A stretch of DNA of 64,000 nt, from assembly GCA_018398815.1 (NCBI GenBank), contig CM031626.1, positions 43,596,319 through 43,660,318 of the forward strand. The letters are read 5' to 3'. The notes below the pieces were generated by a model. It was not told the origin of the DNA and made no database searches. It saw nothing but the letters and a program-made list of their open reading frames with translations. Below are positions 11,200-23,262 of the stretch, one piece after another (position 1 is the stretch's first letter; each line of letters opens with the position of its first letter). The stretch comes from Conus ventricosus (taxonomy: Eukaryota > Mollusca > Gastropoda > Neogastropoda > Conidae). The position numbers were made by a program, and so were the translations under genes.

Positions 11200-11366
11200 T
11201 ACACACACACAGAAAGTTAGATATATTTCATTATGTTGTTTCAGTTCACTTACAGTCTATTTCAACTCAGTCACACTAACCACACACACACAGAAAGTTA
11301 GATATATTTCATTATGTTGTTTCAATTCACTTAGTCTATTTCAACTCAGTCACACTAACCACCTTA
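11200..11366. repeat. ~82-bp tandem duplication, 2 copies
   Basis: A block from CACACACAGAAAGTTAG through CAGTCACACTAACC is present twice with small differences. Confidence 0.9.
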
Positions 11367-11987
11367 GACAATGATACTGTTTAATTTTAAAGGAAAAACA
11401 AACTTCATGCCTGGTACCTTTTCATGACAACTTGTGACTGGTATTCTGGTCACCAGTGTCCTTATTGCCAATGCTCTAAAGGCTGAAAGTTTGCCCCCCC
11501 CCCCCCCCCCTTTTTTTTTTGGAGAATCAATAAAAAAAAACAACCAACCTCTAGTCCACTGTATGCAAATCCCAACTCTTTTCACAAACATCACGATAGC
11601 AAGCATATTTCTTGTCTTTTTTCTAATACTATCAGAATAACTTGTTTTGGTGAACTCCTGACCCATGAAAATGTAAACGTTTCCCTCAGGCACATCGCCA
11701 TTCAAAACCTTTCAACACAGAAACTGCTGCTTAGTCTACGCCTATTATGAAAGAATGACAAATAATTTCCCTTGACTACAAATAGATGAAGCAAATGTCT
11801 GTGGTTTCTCCAAGGGAAAGTTTGATGACGCTCGCCATTTATTTAAAAGAAACAAACAAAAAGTTTGAATATGTGATGGGTTGGTGTGGTGGATGAGAAG
11901 AAAAGAGGGAAGGAAGGGAGAGAGGGAAGGAGCAGTGGGCTACTGCCAATCACACCGTTAGGGAAGGAAGGAAGAGAGGGAAGAGAG
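11367..11987. other. Non-coding interval with poly-C/poly-T run
   Basis: It contains a ~16-base C run next to a T run near 11495-11520 and A/G-rich DNA leading into the array. No gene was recognised. Confidence 0.5.
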
Positions 11988-12860
11988 CCAGTGGGCACAT
12001 CACCTGCCACATCAACACCAGCTCTAGGGAAGGAAGAGGAGCAGGAGATGGGGAAGAGAGCCAGTGGGCACATCACCTGCCACATCAACACCAGCTCTAG
12101 GGAAGGAAGAGGAGCAGGAGATGGGGAAGAGAGCCAGTGGGCACATCACCTGCCACATCAACACCAGCTCTAGGGAAGGAAGAGGAGCAGGAGATGGGGA
12201 AGAGAGCAGTGGGCACATCACCTGCCACATCAACACCAGCTCTAGGGAAGGAAGAGGAGCAGGAGATGGGGAAGAGAGCCAGTGGGCACATCACCTGCCA
12301 CATCAACACAGCTCTAGGGAAGGAAGAGGAGCAGGAGATGGGGAAGAGAGCCAGTGGGCACATCACCTGCCACATCAACACCAGCTCTAGGGAAGGAAGA
12401 GGAGCAGGAGATGGGGAAGAGAGCCAGTGGGCACATCACCTGCCACATCAACACCAGCTCTAGGGAAGGAAGAGGAGCAGGAATGGGGAAGAGAGCCAGT
12501 GGGCACATCACCTGCCACATCAACACCAGCTCTAGGGAAGGAAGAGGAGCAGGAGATGGGGAAGAGAGCCAGTGGGCACATCACCTGCCACATCAACACC
12601 AGCTCTAGGGAAGGAAGAGGAGCAGGAGATGGGGAAGAGAGCCAGTGGGCACATCACCTGCCACATCAACACCAGCTCTAGGGAAGGAAGAGGAGCAGGA
12701 GATGGGGAAGAGAGCCAGTGGGCACATCACCTGCCACATCAACACCAGCTCTAGGGAAGGAAGAGGAGCAGGAGATGGGGAAGAGAGCCAGTGGGCACAT
12801 CACCTGCCACATCAACACCAGCTCTAGGGAAGGAAGAGGAGCAGGAGATGGGGAAGAGAG
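11988..12860. repeat. 73-bp minisatellite, 12 copies
   Basis: Each unit is a 36-bp module (CCAGTGGGCACATCACCTGC ... CCAGCTCT) followed by a 37-bp purine-rich module (AGGGAAGGAAGAGGAGCAGG ...). Copies differ by only one or two bases or 1-bp deletions. Open frames across it are repeat artefacts. Confidence 0.97.
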
Positions 12861-13157
12861 CCAGTGGGCACATCACCTGCCACATCAACACCAGCTCTTT
12901 GCTTTCCTCTTTTATTTCAAATCATAGTTGGACCAACGGACCAGTTTGGACCGAAAAGAGCCAGTGGGCACATCACCTGCCACATCAACACCAGCTCTTT
13001 GCTTTCTTCTTTTATTTCAAATCATAGTTGGACCAACGGACCAGTTTGGACCGAAGAGAGCCAGTGGGCACATCACCTGCCACATCAACACCAGCTCTTT
13101 GCTTTCCTCTTTTATTTCAAATCATAGTTGGACCAACGGACCAGTTTGGACCGAACC
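12861..13157. repeat. 100-bp minisatellite, 3 copies, sharing a 36-bp module with the 73-bp array
   Basis: Units start at 12861, 12961 and 13061. The first 36 bp equal the first module of the 73-bp units. The second 64 bp differ (TTGCTTTCCTCTTTTATTTC ... ACCAGTTTGGACCGAA). Confidence 0.97.
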
Positions 13158-13759
13158 AACCTCACTAACCTATTAAGACATAAACAATAATGATCATAAA
13201 CATGAGGTATTACCAAAAGTACATATAGTGAAAAACATAATCATTCAACATGAGGAATAGTTTCATAAAGCGCATAGTTTCATAAAACGCATTCAACAGA
13301 GACCCAAAGTAGGGAAGAGAACAAACATAAATAAGGTACAAATTATCAAAGTTAAGCCAAGGCAAGTATCAAACGTTCATTATGAAACTGTGAAATCATA
13401 GATTAAAACAATAGGTTTCAGCTTCAAAGAACATCTGAATAGAGTCCCTGCAGCACACAGACATTATACAGATTAAGGTGCAAGGATTTACAACAAAAAT
13501 ACACAAAGGGTTTTCCCGATGCGAACGGTAGGAGGTAAAGGCGTATCTTTGCAATCAACAACATGATCATTTCATAATCAAAACATTAACAAAGGGGCTC
13601 CTTGTTGCCAACGACAGGAGTTACCAACAGTCAAAAGCATGGATCATAAACTTATAGTGAATAACAGTGTTGTCAATGAACATGCCTAAACACACAAATA
13701 AAGGGATTCCCCATCGCGATAGGCAGGAGTTGTGAACAATGAATGGAATGAATGAACAT
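13158..13759. other. Non-coding interval with faint ~95-bp repeats
   Basis: AAAGGG-CCC-GGCAGGAGT-like blocks recur loosely near 13505, 13592 and 13700. No gene is seen. Confidence 0.45.
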
Positions 13760-13842
13760 CCAGTTTCCAATAGCAAGGCATCACTTGGGCCATACAGCAG
13801 TTACACAATGGTATGGACAAAACACTAAGAAGACTGTTTGGA
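13760..13842. repeat. Left part of the 74-bp array, cut by SINE-2
   Basis: It contains GGCATCACTTGGGCCATACA and the rest of the unit found at 14702-15249. It ends in AAGAAGACTGTTTGGA, the duplicated target of SINE-2. Confidence 0.92.
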
Positions 13843-14701
13843 CCAGCCGCCGTGGCGAAGTGGTTAGCGTCGCGGAGTCCCGGCTGGGAGGTCGTGGGTT
13901 CGAATCCCATCAGAGTCATGTGGGTTTTTCTGCCCCGACCAGCTCCTACCCAGAGTTGAGTTTTTGCTGCGGACTCAGTTGGGAAGACTGGGACCACACA
14001 GTCGAGTTTCATCCACTTAATGGATGCGTTTCTGAGAGTGTTGCTCAAATTTCCTGACCAACACTGCAGGTGCCTGTATCTCTCGGGCCTGGTTGACGCC
14101 GGAATATAGTATGAAAGGAAGCGTAGAGTACAGCCCTGTCATGTAGTCTCAGACCGAAATGGAAATCTGTAGCATCATCTTAATCATCCTCATTCTCATC
14201 GATCAGCATTAAAAAAAAGGCTCAAATTCTGTGGCCCTTCATGCCCTGCTCTCATGGTGACCTCAGTTTCGATGTCCTCTCCACGTCTGTGGTCTTGGTT
14301 TGGTTCCGTCGGAGTCACTGGTATCGGCGAGTCCATGGGGGCTGTCGTTGGACGGATGTGGTGGCGCCCTCCGGAGGGAGAGCTCACTCACGCCGGCTCC
14401 GCGACTAAGCAATTATTGTCGTCAGTAGGGGGCTTAGTAGGTGGTGTCCTGCGTATGTTAGATCAGAACAGGCGCTACTGAACACCACCGAAGTGACTCG
14501 GCAGCAGTGCGGTGTCTCCTCCGGTGGGTTGCCTCTTGACGACTTGAGATTGACTGCTCCCTGTGGATTGTCGGTGCCTGGGCTGCGGCGGGGCCGACCG
14601 GTCTGCGGCTGTGGACGGGGTGTCAGAATGAGCGGCGTGGGTGCACTGCCTCTGAGGTGGCGCAGAGGTTGGGACAGCAAAAAAAAAAAAAAAAAAAAAA
14701 A
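13843..14701 (+). mobile_element. SINE-2: second copy of the long tRNA-headed SINE
   Basis: It is nearly identical to SINE-1 over both modules, including the A and B boxes near 13850-13910, and ends in poly-A. The 16-bp duplication AAGAAGACTGTTTGGA flanks it (13827-13842 and 14702-14717). The internal A run is short (AAAAAAAAGG near 14211). Insertion into one unit of a 74-bp array shows that the array came first. Confidence 0.93.
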
Positions 14702-15249
14702 AAGAAGACTGTTTGGAAACCACCAGGCATCACTTGGGTCATACAGCAGTTACACAATGGTATGGTCAAAATAGCAAGGAGACTGTTTGGAAACCACCAG
14801 GCATCACTTGGGCCATACAGCAGTTACACAATGGTATGGACAAAATAGCAAGGAGACTGTTTGGAAACCACCAGGCATCACTTGGGCCATACAGCAGTTA
14901 CACAATGGTATGGTCAAAATAGCAAGGAGACTGTTTGGAAACCACCAGGCATCACTTGGGCCATACAGCAGTTACACAATGGTATGGACAAAATAGCAAG
15001 GAGACTGTTTGGAAACCACCAGGCATCACTTGGGCCATACAGCAGTTACACAATGGTATGGACAAAATAGCAAGGAGACTGTTTGGAAACCACCAGGCAT
15101 CACTTGGGCCATACAGCAGTTACACAATGGTATGGTCAAAATAGCAAGGAGACTGTTTGGAAACCACCAGGCATCACTTGGGCCATACAGCAGTTACACA
15201 ATGGTATGGACAAAATAGCAAGGAGACTGTTTGGAAACCACCAGGCATC
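14702..15249. repeat. 74-bp minisatellite, about 7 copies
   Basis: The unit runs from GACTGTTTGGAAACCACCAG to GGTATGG(A/T)CAAAATAGCAAG. The period is exactly 74 and copies are almost identical. The METTRHHLGH-type frames are artefacts. Confidence 0.97.
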
Positions 15250-16095
15250 TGCGTAGTTCCCATCTGTTTGCTCAAATTCAAAAAGGACACATCGCACATC
15301 AACCAGCCAACTAAATCCATTTTTCTTTCACCGTAGACACACCCACCTGAGGACAGTGCGTGCTCCACGCTATGGCTCCTCCCACTTCACCATCACACCG
15401 GCCCAATAAGGCGCTGCTCTTCCTTTTCAGCCCTGCAATGGATCCATGGGTGTGAATATATCAAACAAAATTTAATAAACACTCACAAACTAATTGATGC
15501 AACAAACGATTAAGTACACAGACCGACCGATATCTCTTTGCTCACGAAATAGCCACATGAACGCACAAACAACTGAACAGCAGGCAAGTAATTATCTGTC
15601 TAATTACACAGCCAAATAACCACACCACTATTCAGTCACTCAAACAGTAAACAATTGAACAAACACGTAAAACACGTGTTTGCAGATAGGTAGCAACCCG
15701 GACACACAGAGGAATCATCAAAAACTACCTTCCCCGACAGGATCTGGATCACAGGCCAGTTTGTCTAGTGTTCCAACACAACCAACCTGCAGGCTGCGCA
15801 TTAAACTTTATCTACCAGTCACAATAAAAGACAGCAAGGTCTGTAATCTATATTCATTTTTTCGGCCATCAATTTGTTGATTACTAACACAACAATGTGA
15901 TAATACTGAATTGCTGTTTTCAGTTTCAGTCTAATAAAAGCGCCAGCCCCTCCTCAGTTGCAGAGTTCCTTGTATGAATGATGGGGGAAAATCAGTATTT
16001 CACATTCCCAATCAATAAAGAAATGGAGTTTGAACAATAAAATGTAAGTACATAGAACTTTTAACTTCCATCTGCTTGTGTTGTTTCACTAAGAT
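15250..16095. other. Non-coding interval
   Basis: No element or exon was recognised. Confidence 0.5.
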
Positions 16096-16322
16096 AGTAC
16101 TCTATCTGCCCTCACCCTAGGTAACACATAGCCAAATCATAGCACTCTATCTGCCCTCACCCTAGGTAACACATAGCCAAATCATAGCACTCTATCTGCC
16201 CTCACCCTAGGTAACACATAGCCAAATCATAGCACTCTATCTGCCCTCACCCTAGGTAACACATAGCCAAATCATAGCACTCTATCTGCTCTCACCCTAG
16301 GTAACACATAGCCAAATCATAG
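16096..16322. repeat. 45-bp tandem repeat, 5 copies
   Basis: ACTCTATCTGCCCTCACCC followed by TAGGTAACACATAGCC is repeated five times with one C/T variant. Confidence 0.95.
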
Positions 16323-16881
16323 GCAAAAAACCATCAACATACCTTGACGTTCACAAACACTTGAACAACAGAATCAGCGTCACAGCCTTCACCACACTCT
16401 GCTCAGTGAAGAAATGGCATTACAGCCAGGACGCTGGAGTATGTAGGCATCCCAGTCTCTTTCAACGAGAACTTTCCAGAAACTCCCTTTGCGGCCATTG
16501 CCACGCCTGAGTCACAAGGAACCATTAGAGTGTCTAATGAGGTCAGTTCCAGCTTCACCAGGCTGCTCTCGAAGTGACATTGTATCCCACGGGGCCCCAC
16601 AAACAATGGGGCAGACCATCATATAAGTGGCTGGATCTTGAAGGGTGCAGGGGGACATCAAGACAGACCCTTTGGACCCCACATCTAAGGCGAAATCCGG
16701 CATGTCTCAACTCTGTGCCAAAGACTTCCACCTGGGGAACCTCTCAAAGGTCTCAAACCCTCCTCAGCAAAGACACCACCAACTACAGCACCACAGACCC
16801 CTAAGACTGTCTCCTCGGCCTCAGATTAGTCTTCCAGACCAATCCATCCAGACCAGCCATGGTCAAAGGGAGGCTCAAGCC
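16323..16881. other. Unassigned interval left of LINE-B
   Basis: Two overlapping short minus-strand frames (about 16403-16703) look codon-like, but I recognise no domain and no clear splice signals. Confidence 0.35.
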
Positions 16882-16892
16882 CCTCTTAAGCA
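16882..16892. repeat. Target-site duplication of LINE-B (3' side)
   Basis: CCTCTTAAGCA directly precedes the repeat tail. The identical copy is at 20341-20351. Confidence 0.93.
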
Positions 16893-19800
16893 GATAAGAT
16901 AAGATAATGTTGCTTATAGCCCAGCCGACCGCAAAGGGCCACATCAGGGCTGTCACCACGTTAAAATCAACTCACCAGTCATTTAAAAAAAAAAAAAAAA
17001 AAAAAAACCAACCAACTTTCACACATCTCGTTAAATGACATCGTCTACAAAGCACCAGAAACTTTGTTAAAAATCTTTCTGCCGTAAATCTTAAATCAGA
17101 TGAAAAATGTTAATCTCTCTCAAAAATCAAGGATCACGTCAGGCGGGACATCCCTGAACAGGATCTTCATGGACTCCGCTGTAAAATGTTTGTGTCTCAC
17201 ATCGTGCAAGTCCCAACACTCTAAAAGAACATGTTTCATTGTGAGTGGCGCATGACATGGAATGCACCACGGAGCTTCTTTACTCTTTAAAAGGTAAATG
17301 AGTAAAATACGAATGGCCGGTGTGCAGCCGGCACAGAAACCGTTTCTCTTTACGACCACCGACGTAGATGGGAGGAAGTCCTTAAGGTTTGGACGGATCT
17401 GAAAGAGTTTGTTATTCGTCTGTGTGTTCCAATCCTCTGCCAGAGGTCTCTCACATAATCGTTAATTTTGGGTTTCACATCTGAGCAGGGGATATAAGTG
17501 TTGGACAGTTTCTCTCTTGTGGCGTTCTTGGCTAAACGATCAACCATTTCGTTCCCGCCGATGCCAACATGGCCAGGAACCAAGCAAGAGTAATGTTGTA
17601 ACCGTCCGCCTTCAACTTGCTAAAAAGTTCAAAAAAAAGTAAAAGTTCTGGATTGCTGAAGGTTGCGGCCAGCTATGGCCTCCAAAGCTGACAGCGATCC
17701 GACAGAACCAGAAAGTCCCTCTTTGAAGAATGCGAGATTATCTTCAAAGCCAAAACCAGAGCGGTAAGTTCAGCAGAATAGACAGAAGCATCGGAATGAA
17801 TATGTTCCAACAGTATCTGAGAAGGAGCCCCAGGGCAGTAGGCTGCACAGGCCACTCCATCTTCAGACTTGGAACGTCAGTGAAAACTTTTTGACAGGAT
17901 GGGAATTTCGAACAGAGGTCAGCATACAATGCCTTGTACGCCAGAGAGCTGGTAGACTCTTTACGAAAAGCTGCAAGATCGAAACAAATCTTTGGTGTGA
18001 AAAAGGTCCACGGAGGTTGATCCGGAAACTTGGAAAAATCGGACACAACTCCTAGGTCTAGACATGCATTCCGCACGTGAGGCTGCATACGAAGACCAAA
18101 CGGCGGAATACAGTTAGGGTTGGTTTCGAATTTGTTTTGAAACTGAGGGTCAAAGACACAGTCATAGGCAGGATTCTGCGGTTCTGAGAACAGTCGGATA
18201 TAATAATTTAAAGACAGTTTCAGCCTGCAGTTGGACAGTGAAGGTTCACCCGCTCTGCGTACAGGCTGTACACAGGGGTGGTGCGGAACGCTCCAAGACA
18301 GAGACGAAGCCCTTGATGGTGGATAGGGTCCAAGAGTTTGAGGTAAGACGATCTTGCGGAGCCGTACACAGCACAGCCGTAGTCCAGTTTGGAACGGACC
18401 AGGGCTCTGTAGAGGTGCAGCAAATTTTCTTATCAGCGCCCCAGTCGGTGTGCGCTATGACCCGCAGAATATCAGTGCTTTCTGGCAAGAAGTTTTGAGG
18501 TTTTTGATGTGGCTGAGAAAGTTGAGTTTTTGGTCAAAAATAATCCCAGGAATTTGGCTTCAGTTACAACTGGAATGGTGGACCTGTCCAGACGAATTTC
18601 AGGATCAGCAAAGAATCGACGAAAATTTGTGGAAATGAATTGACTGAGTTTTGGTACGGGAGAAGGTAAACCCGTTTTCCTCGGCCCACTGTTGGATTCT
18701 GTTGACACAAAGTTGCAGTCGACGCTGTACGCTGGCGTAAGAAGCTCCAACTGCATACAGTGCAAAGTCATCAACAAACAGAGAGGACTCGGTGCCCAGG
18801 CTTACTGATTGGACAATGTCATTTATTTTAATGCTGAAAAGGGCGGGAGAAAGGATGCTCCCCTGAGGAACACCCAACTCCTGCCATGGATGTCAGAGAG
18901 TGTGGTGCCAACACGCACCTGGAACTGTCGATCGGCTAAAAAGTTTTGAATGAACAGAGGCAGGTGACCCGAAAACCAAGTCGGTGCAGGTCCATGAGGA
19001 CTCCTGCTTTCCCAACGTGGTGTCGTACGCCTTCTCGAGGTCGAAAAAGATAGCGATCACATGCTGCTTATTAACAAAGGCATTGCGGATGGTGGTTTCC
19101 AGACGGATTAGATGGTCAACCGTCGAGTGGTACTTCCGGAAACCGCACTGTTCACTGGCCAAAAGACCATCGGTTTCCAGCTTCCACATCAGACGGGAGT
19201 TGACCATCTTTTCCATCAGCTTACAGAGGCAGTGGTCAGAGCGATTGGGCGATAGTTGGAAGGGTTGGTAAGGTCCTTTCCAGGCTTTGGAATGGGAATG
19301 ATCAGGGCTTTCCGCCCGGAGGGCGGAAAGGACCTGTGGTCCAGATATGGTTATAGACTTGGAGAAGAGTCTGGAGACAGCTTTCTGGAAAATGTTTCAC
19401 ACCTGATAATGAATGTCATCCAGACCAGGGGCAGAATCAGTGCAGGTTTGTAAACCTAATTTGAGTTCAACGATTGAAAAAGGAAGATTATAGGTTTCAG
19501 AGTTGTCTGATGTGAAATTGTACGAGGATTTCTCTCTAATCTCTTTGTTTCTTAAAAAGACTGCAGATTTTTTGAAGATGAGTTCTGTTGGATGGTGGAG
19601 GCCAACAGATTGGCAACTGCTTGTTTGTCAGTGATCAGAGCATCAGCAAGTTTCAAGTGATGAATGGAGGGGTTGGTGTTCTTCCCTTTGATTTTTCTAA
19701 TGATATTCCAAACTTTTTTCTTGGAAGTTTTCGATGTCAGCCTGGAGCAGAAAACTTCTCCAGGACTGACGTTTACTGATTTTGAAAGTGTGTCTCGATT

Positions 19801-20340
19801 TGGCACGGAGTTTCTGATGGGCTCGAGCGTTGGGACCCGAAGGTCGTTGGTATACCGACGCTGAGCCGTTTGCGAACTTTTGAAATTTGTTGGCAGTCTG
19901 AATTGAACCAGGGTGTTTTTGGCATTTGGAGTTTGTCGGAAGACACTAGAATACAGGTTTTAGCACAGTTTATCACAGTGTTAGTCAGAGATTCGACTGG
20001 GTCCGGACTCTGAAGAAAATCAGTGTCCTGGAATTCTTTAGAAATAGTGGCTGCAAATAGATCCCAGTTTGCTTTCTTATAATTTAGATGTTGAGAGACA
20101 GAGACGTGTTCAGTTAATATGGGCTGTAAAAGAACAGGGAAATGGTCACTTCCGTGCAGATCGTCATGGACAGACCACTCATAGTCCAGGACCAGCGAGG
20201 GGTCACAAACCGACAAATCTAAACACGAAAGTGAACCTGTGGAAGAGTGGAGGTAAGTTGCAGATCCGTCGTTCAGACAACACAAGTCTAAATCCGAAAG
20301 GACATCCTCAATTAGCAGACCTCTGGATGATGTACTGACA
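16893..20340 (-). mobile_element. LINE-B: 5'-truncated I-type LINE (EN fragment, RT, RNase H)
   Basis: A 3.4-kb minus-strand insertion with the perfect 11-bp target duplication CCTCTTAAGCA at 16882-16892 and 20341-20351. From its 5' end the order is: C-terminal APE-type endonuclease (GSDHFPV at 20133-20153), RT (FVDDFA at 18761-18778, GVPQGSI near 18870), then RNase H (about 17870-17350; SDASVYSAEL and GNEMVDRLAKNA segments). A 3'UTR follows, ending in a GATAA-type repeat tail at 16893-16907. Truncation falls inside the endonuclease, before its WNIRG and LQETH motifs, which survive in LINE-C. Several frameshifts make it inactive. An A-rich run at 16984-17006 lies in the 3'UTR. Confidence 0.92.
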
Positions 20341-20351
20341 CCTCTTAAGCA
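20341..20351. repeat. Target-site duplication of LINE-B (5' side)
   Basis: CCTCTTAAGCA lies exactly where homology to the LINE coding region stops. Confidence 0.93.
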
Positions 20352-20995
20352 AAGGCAACACCCATTACAGTGTGGCTGAAGTCCAATGGCTGACTCCCCA
20401 GCCTCTAACTAGCCTTCTAAACCAGTCTGCGCAGACCAGCTATAGCCAACATGTCTGCCAAGTGACCACAGTCTCCAGACATCTTAACTGACAATCCAAA
20501 CTACCAGCTAGGTCACCCCTCACTGCGATCCCATGACACATTCAAGGGATTAACCCCTGCAAACTCTCTGCTCTCAAAATTGGGCAGAATCATGCCCTTT
20601 ACATGAACCTTCTGTGCATGTTTTTTTTTCTTTCTCATATGTATATTTCTTTTTCTGTGACATCTTAGTTTTCAAGGGTTGACTAATAATTTCATGTTTT
20701 CAAGGGATGACTATTAAATTCATCATCACTTGAATTTCAATGAAAGAGCTGCTAAGATTTCAGGGGTTTCCAAGGAATTTCAGTTGATAAACCTTGTGAA
20801 AATTTGAACTCAGATTGCGACACTGCTTTTAATCAAACCTACGCTCATAGGATCTACTTGGTTAAGCTCTACTAAGCAGTACTCAGCAGGATATGGAGAT
20901 GTTTTTCCCTTTGGAAAAGACTATCTTATCATAATCGTCCGAGCAAAAAAGCTTGTAAATAATCATGGTCAATGAGGAAATAATTTCATGATTGT
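20352..20995. other. Non-coding interval
   Basis: A/T-rich with no recognised element. Confidence 0.5.
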
Positions 20996-21292
20996 CTTAA
21001 GTTTTGGAAGAGAAGGCCAGTTTGGCCGTTGGTATGGATGACACTTTACACACAGCATGCACCCTGCATGAGAATTGGAAAGAATGAAGGAAGTAACCGA
21101 GTGAACGATATTGAACGATACTGACTGGATGACACGGGAAACGACTGAATGAAGCGCCAGCTGGCAGCTCTTCAGTCAGCACCACCCAGGTAGGCAGCCT
21201 GTTGTGTAAATGAGTGTGGATTGTAAAGTGCTTTAAAGAGCTTGGTCTCTAGCCAATTTAGGCGCTATACAAGTATTCATGATAATAATAAT
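20996..21292 (+). mobile_element. 5'-truncated SINE family 2 copy
   Basis: It matches the last ~290 bp of the element at 9928-10452 (GGCCAGTTTGGCCGTTGGTA, GATGACACGGGAAACGACTG, then GGCGCTATACAAGTATTCAT) and ends in an (ATA)n tail. The tRNA-like head is missing. Confidence 0.88.
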
Positions 21293-22028
21293 AAGTCTGC
21301 TTCCAAACTGTAGAAGTTCATTCAAAGAAGAATCAGTAGAAGTTAATTCAAAGAAGAAACACCTAGGGGAAGAGCAGTCACTTCACCAGGCTCTGCTGTA
21401 CATGTCTACTACAGACGGCTGAAGCCAAACCTTATGCATCATGAGGCATAAGGGGGGAGGTGGGTGAACTTGGACAGTGCCCACCACCATGAAGCTGAAA
21501 GGGAAAGGAGCGGCTTGTGTGGAACATGACACATCGCAGAATGACGCAGTTGCTTGCAAGTCCCCCCCCCCCCCCCCCCCCCCCCCAACAAATATGCCTA
21601 GTGTTTATCATGAAGTGGAAGTGTCACGCAGTCTTTCTGACAAATGTGCTTAATGTTTATCACACCGTGTAAGTGTCACAGAATGTTGCAGTGGCAATGA
21701 TGTTGTGAAATTCAGTTTTGAAAGCACCATCAAAAGAAATCAATACAACAACATTACATCGATTTTTAATTCCTGATTTATTATCGACTGGTTTAATAAC
21801 GCAGTAACACATCTTACTGATCATAGTGAGTGAGAAAGAGAAAGAGTGACAGACAGACAGAGCATGCATGGGAATTATAATAGAGTGAGAAAGAGAAAGA
21901 CAAAGACAGACAGACAAACAGACAGAGTATGCATGAGGATAATAACAATCAGCAAACATTCGTCCCCACAAAATGAATAGAAAATAGAATGTACAGTCAT
22001 GCAAACCGTAGCAATGAAAAATACTTAC
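21293..22028. other. Non-coding interval with poly-C and AGACAGACAG-rich duplicated block
   Basis: A ~27-base C run lies at 21560-21586. Two similar GAGAAAGAGAAAG/ACAGACAG blocks of ~65 bp lie at about 21828-21930. No gene is seen. Confidence 0.6.
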
Positions 22029-22245
22029 AGATAATGCCCATGTGTATCAAGCAACTGAAGATTATATTCCATCTGCACATAAACTGAATTATCTTTCTGT
22101 ACTCAGTTTTATGAACTTCATTAAAGTCAACTGATTCTGTAGACCTCACTTTCAACAGAGATGACAAGACAAGACACAACTCTTTAATGAGGATATGTAT
22201 GCTTTTGTTCATGCAGTCCTCACCCTCTACAAGGGTTACACACCG
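22029..22245 (-). CDS. Candidate internal exon of an unidentified host gene
   Basis: On the minus strand a pyrimidine tract ending TTTCCTTTTCAG is followed by a 217-nt stretch open in only one frame, then a consensus donor GTAAGT. It begins in phase 0 (RCVTLVEGEDCMNKS) and ends in phase 1. It would encode about 72 residues, mostly hydrophobic and probably helical, with several Cys. I recognise no domain. It lies downstream of the RAMAC-like gene on the same strand, so it belongs to another transcript or an unusual host arrangement. The splice signals are visible in the sequence; exon status is inference. Confidence 0.5.
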
Positions 22246-22984
22246 CTGAAAAGGAAAGAGAAAATCACTTAGCAAATCATGCCTACATAAACAGCAACAA
22301 CAATACAACAAAATCCAACCACCACCACCAATGAAATGAAAATATATGTTAAAAAACGAACATAAAAACAACAGCTGACTGTGAAAACAACAACGTGCAG
22401 TGTGCAAGTGTGTACGTCCGTACTCAACTGGTTGAGCACGACAAATGTCACAATTCTTTGGAACTGACATGAACACGCCCACTGAAAAACCAATCCGCTG
22501 ATATAATATGGAATGGCATGCAATTGTGGGTGAAAACACACTCACACGTTTCTAGCTGGACACCCCCCCCCCCCCCAAACACACACATTTAAGCATGCTC
22601 GCGTACACACCGTCTCTCATCCGACACACAACCATCCTCATCATCACTTGCATGCACACACACACAAACCATCACATGCACAATACATCATCATTATCAT
22701 TGTGACACTATATTAACAGCCACTTTCTCCCTCACACACACACACACATTCCTTAGTGATATCAGTCTGACATTTTTTGATGCCTGTCTTCACCCCCACC
22801 CCACCCCTTTCCTCTCGCCCCCTTCCCTATGTCTGTCTGTCTGTGGCCAGGTTGCAGGCTGATAGGACAAGATGCCACTCTAGTGCCATCACTGTAGAGA
22901 ATTTTGACGTAATTATAGCCCAGCTTCACAGATAACGTTGCCACAGCGCTCCCTGGTTTAATGGTGGTGTGATGCTCATGAACA
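22246..22984. other. Non-coding interval with poly-C and CA runs
   Basis: It holds a short C run at 22563-22576 and several CACACA runs (22578-22590, 22656-22666, 22731-22748). No gene was recognised. Confidence 0.6.
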
Positions 22985-23262
22985 GCCTGTGTCTGTCCTT
23001 TGCCACCCATGCATGAACAGCCTGTATATTCCTTTGCCACCCATGCATGAACAGCCTGTGTCTTTCCTTTGCCACCCATGCATGAACAGCCTGTATATTC
23101 CTTTGCCACCCATGCATGAACAGCCTGTGTCTTTCCTTTCGGCTTTGCCACCCATGCATGAACAGCTTGTGTCTTTCCTTTGCCACCCATGCATGAACAG
23201 CCTGTGTCTGTCCTTTGCCACCCATGCATGAACAGCCTGTATCTGTCCTTTGCCACCCATGA
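22985..23262. repeat. ~35-bp minisatellite, about 8 copies
   Basis: The unit TTTGCCACCCATGCATGAAC followed by AGCCTGT(G/A)T recurs every 34-36 bp, with one 41-bp unit. ATGCATGAAC is invariant. The HAWVAKE-type frames are artefacts. Confidence 0.95.

Noticed and set aside
16403..16703. Possible host exon on the minus strand
   Set aside because: Codon-like appearance only; no domain and no splice sites.
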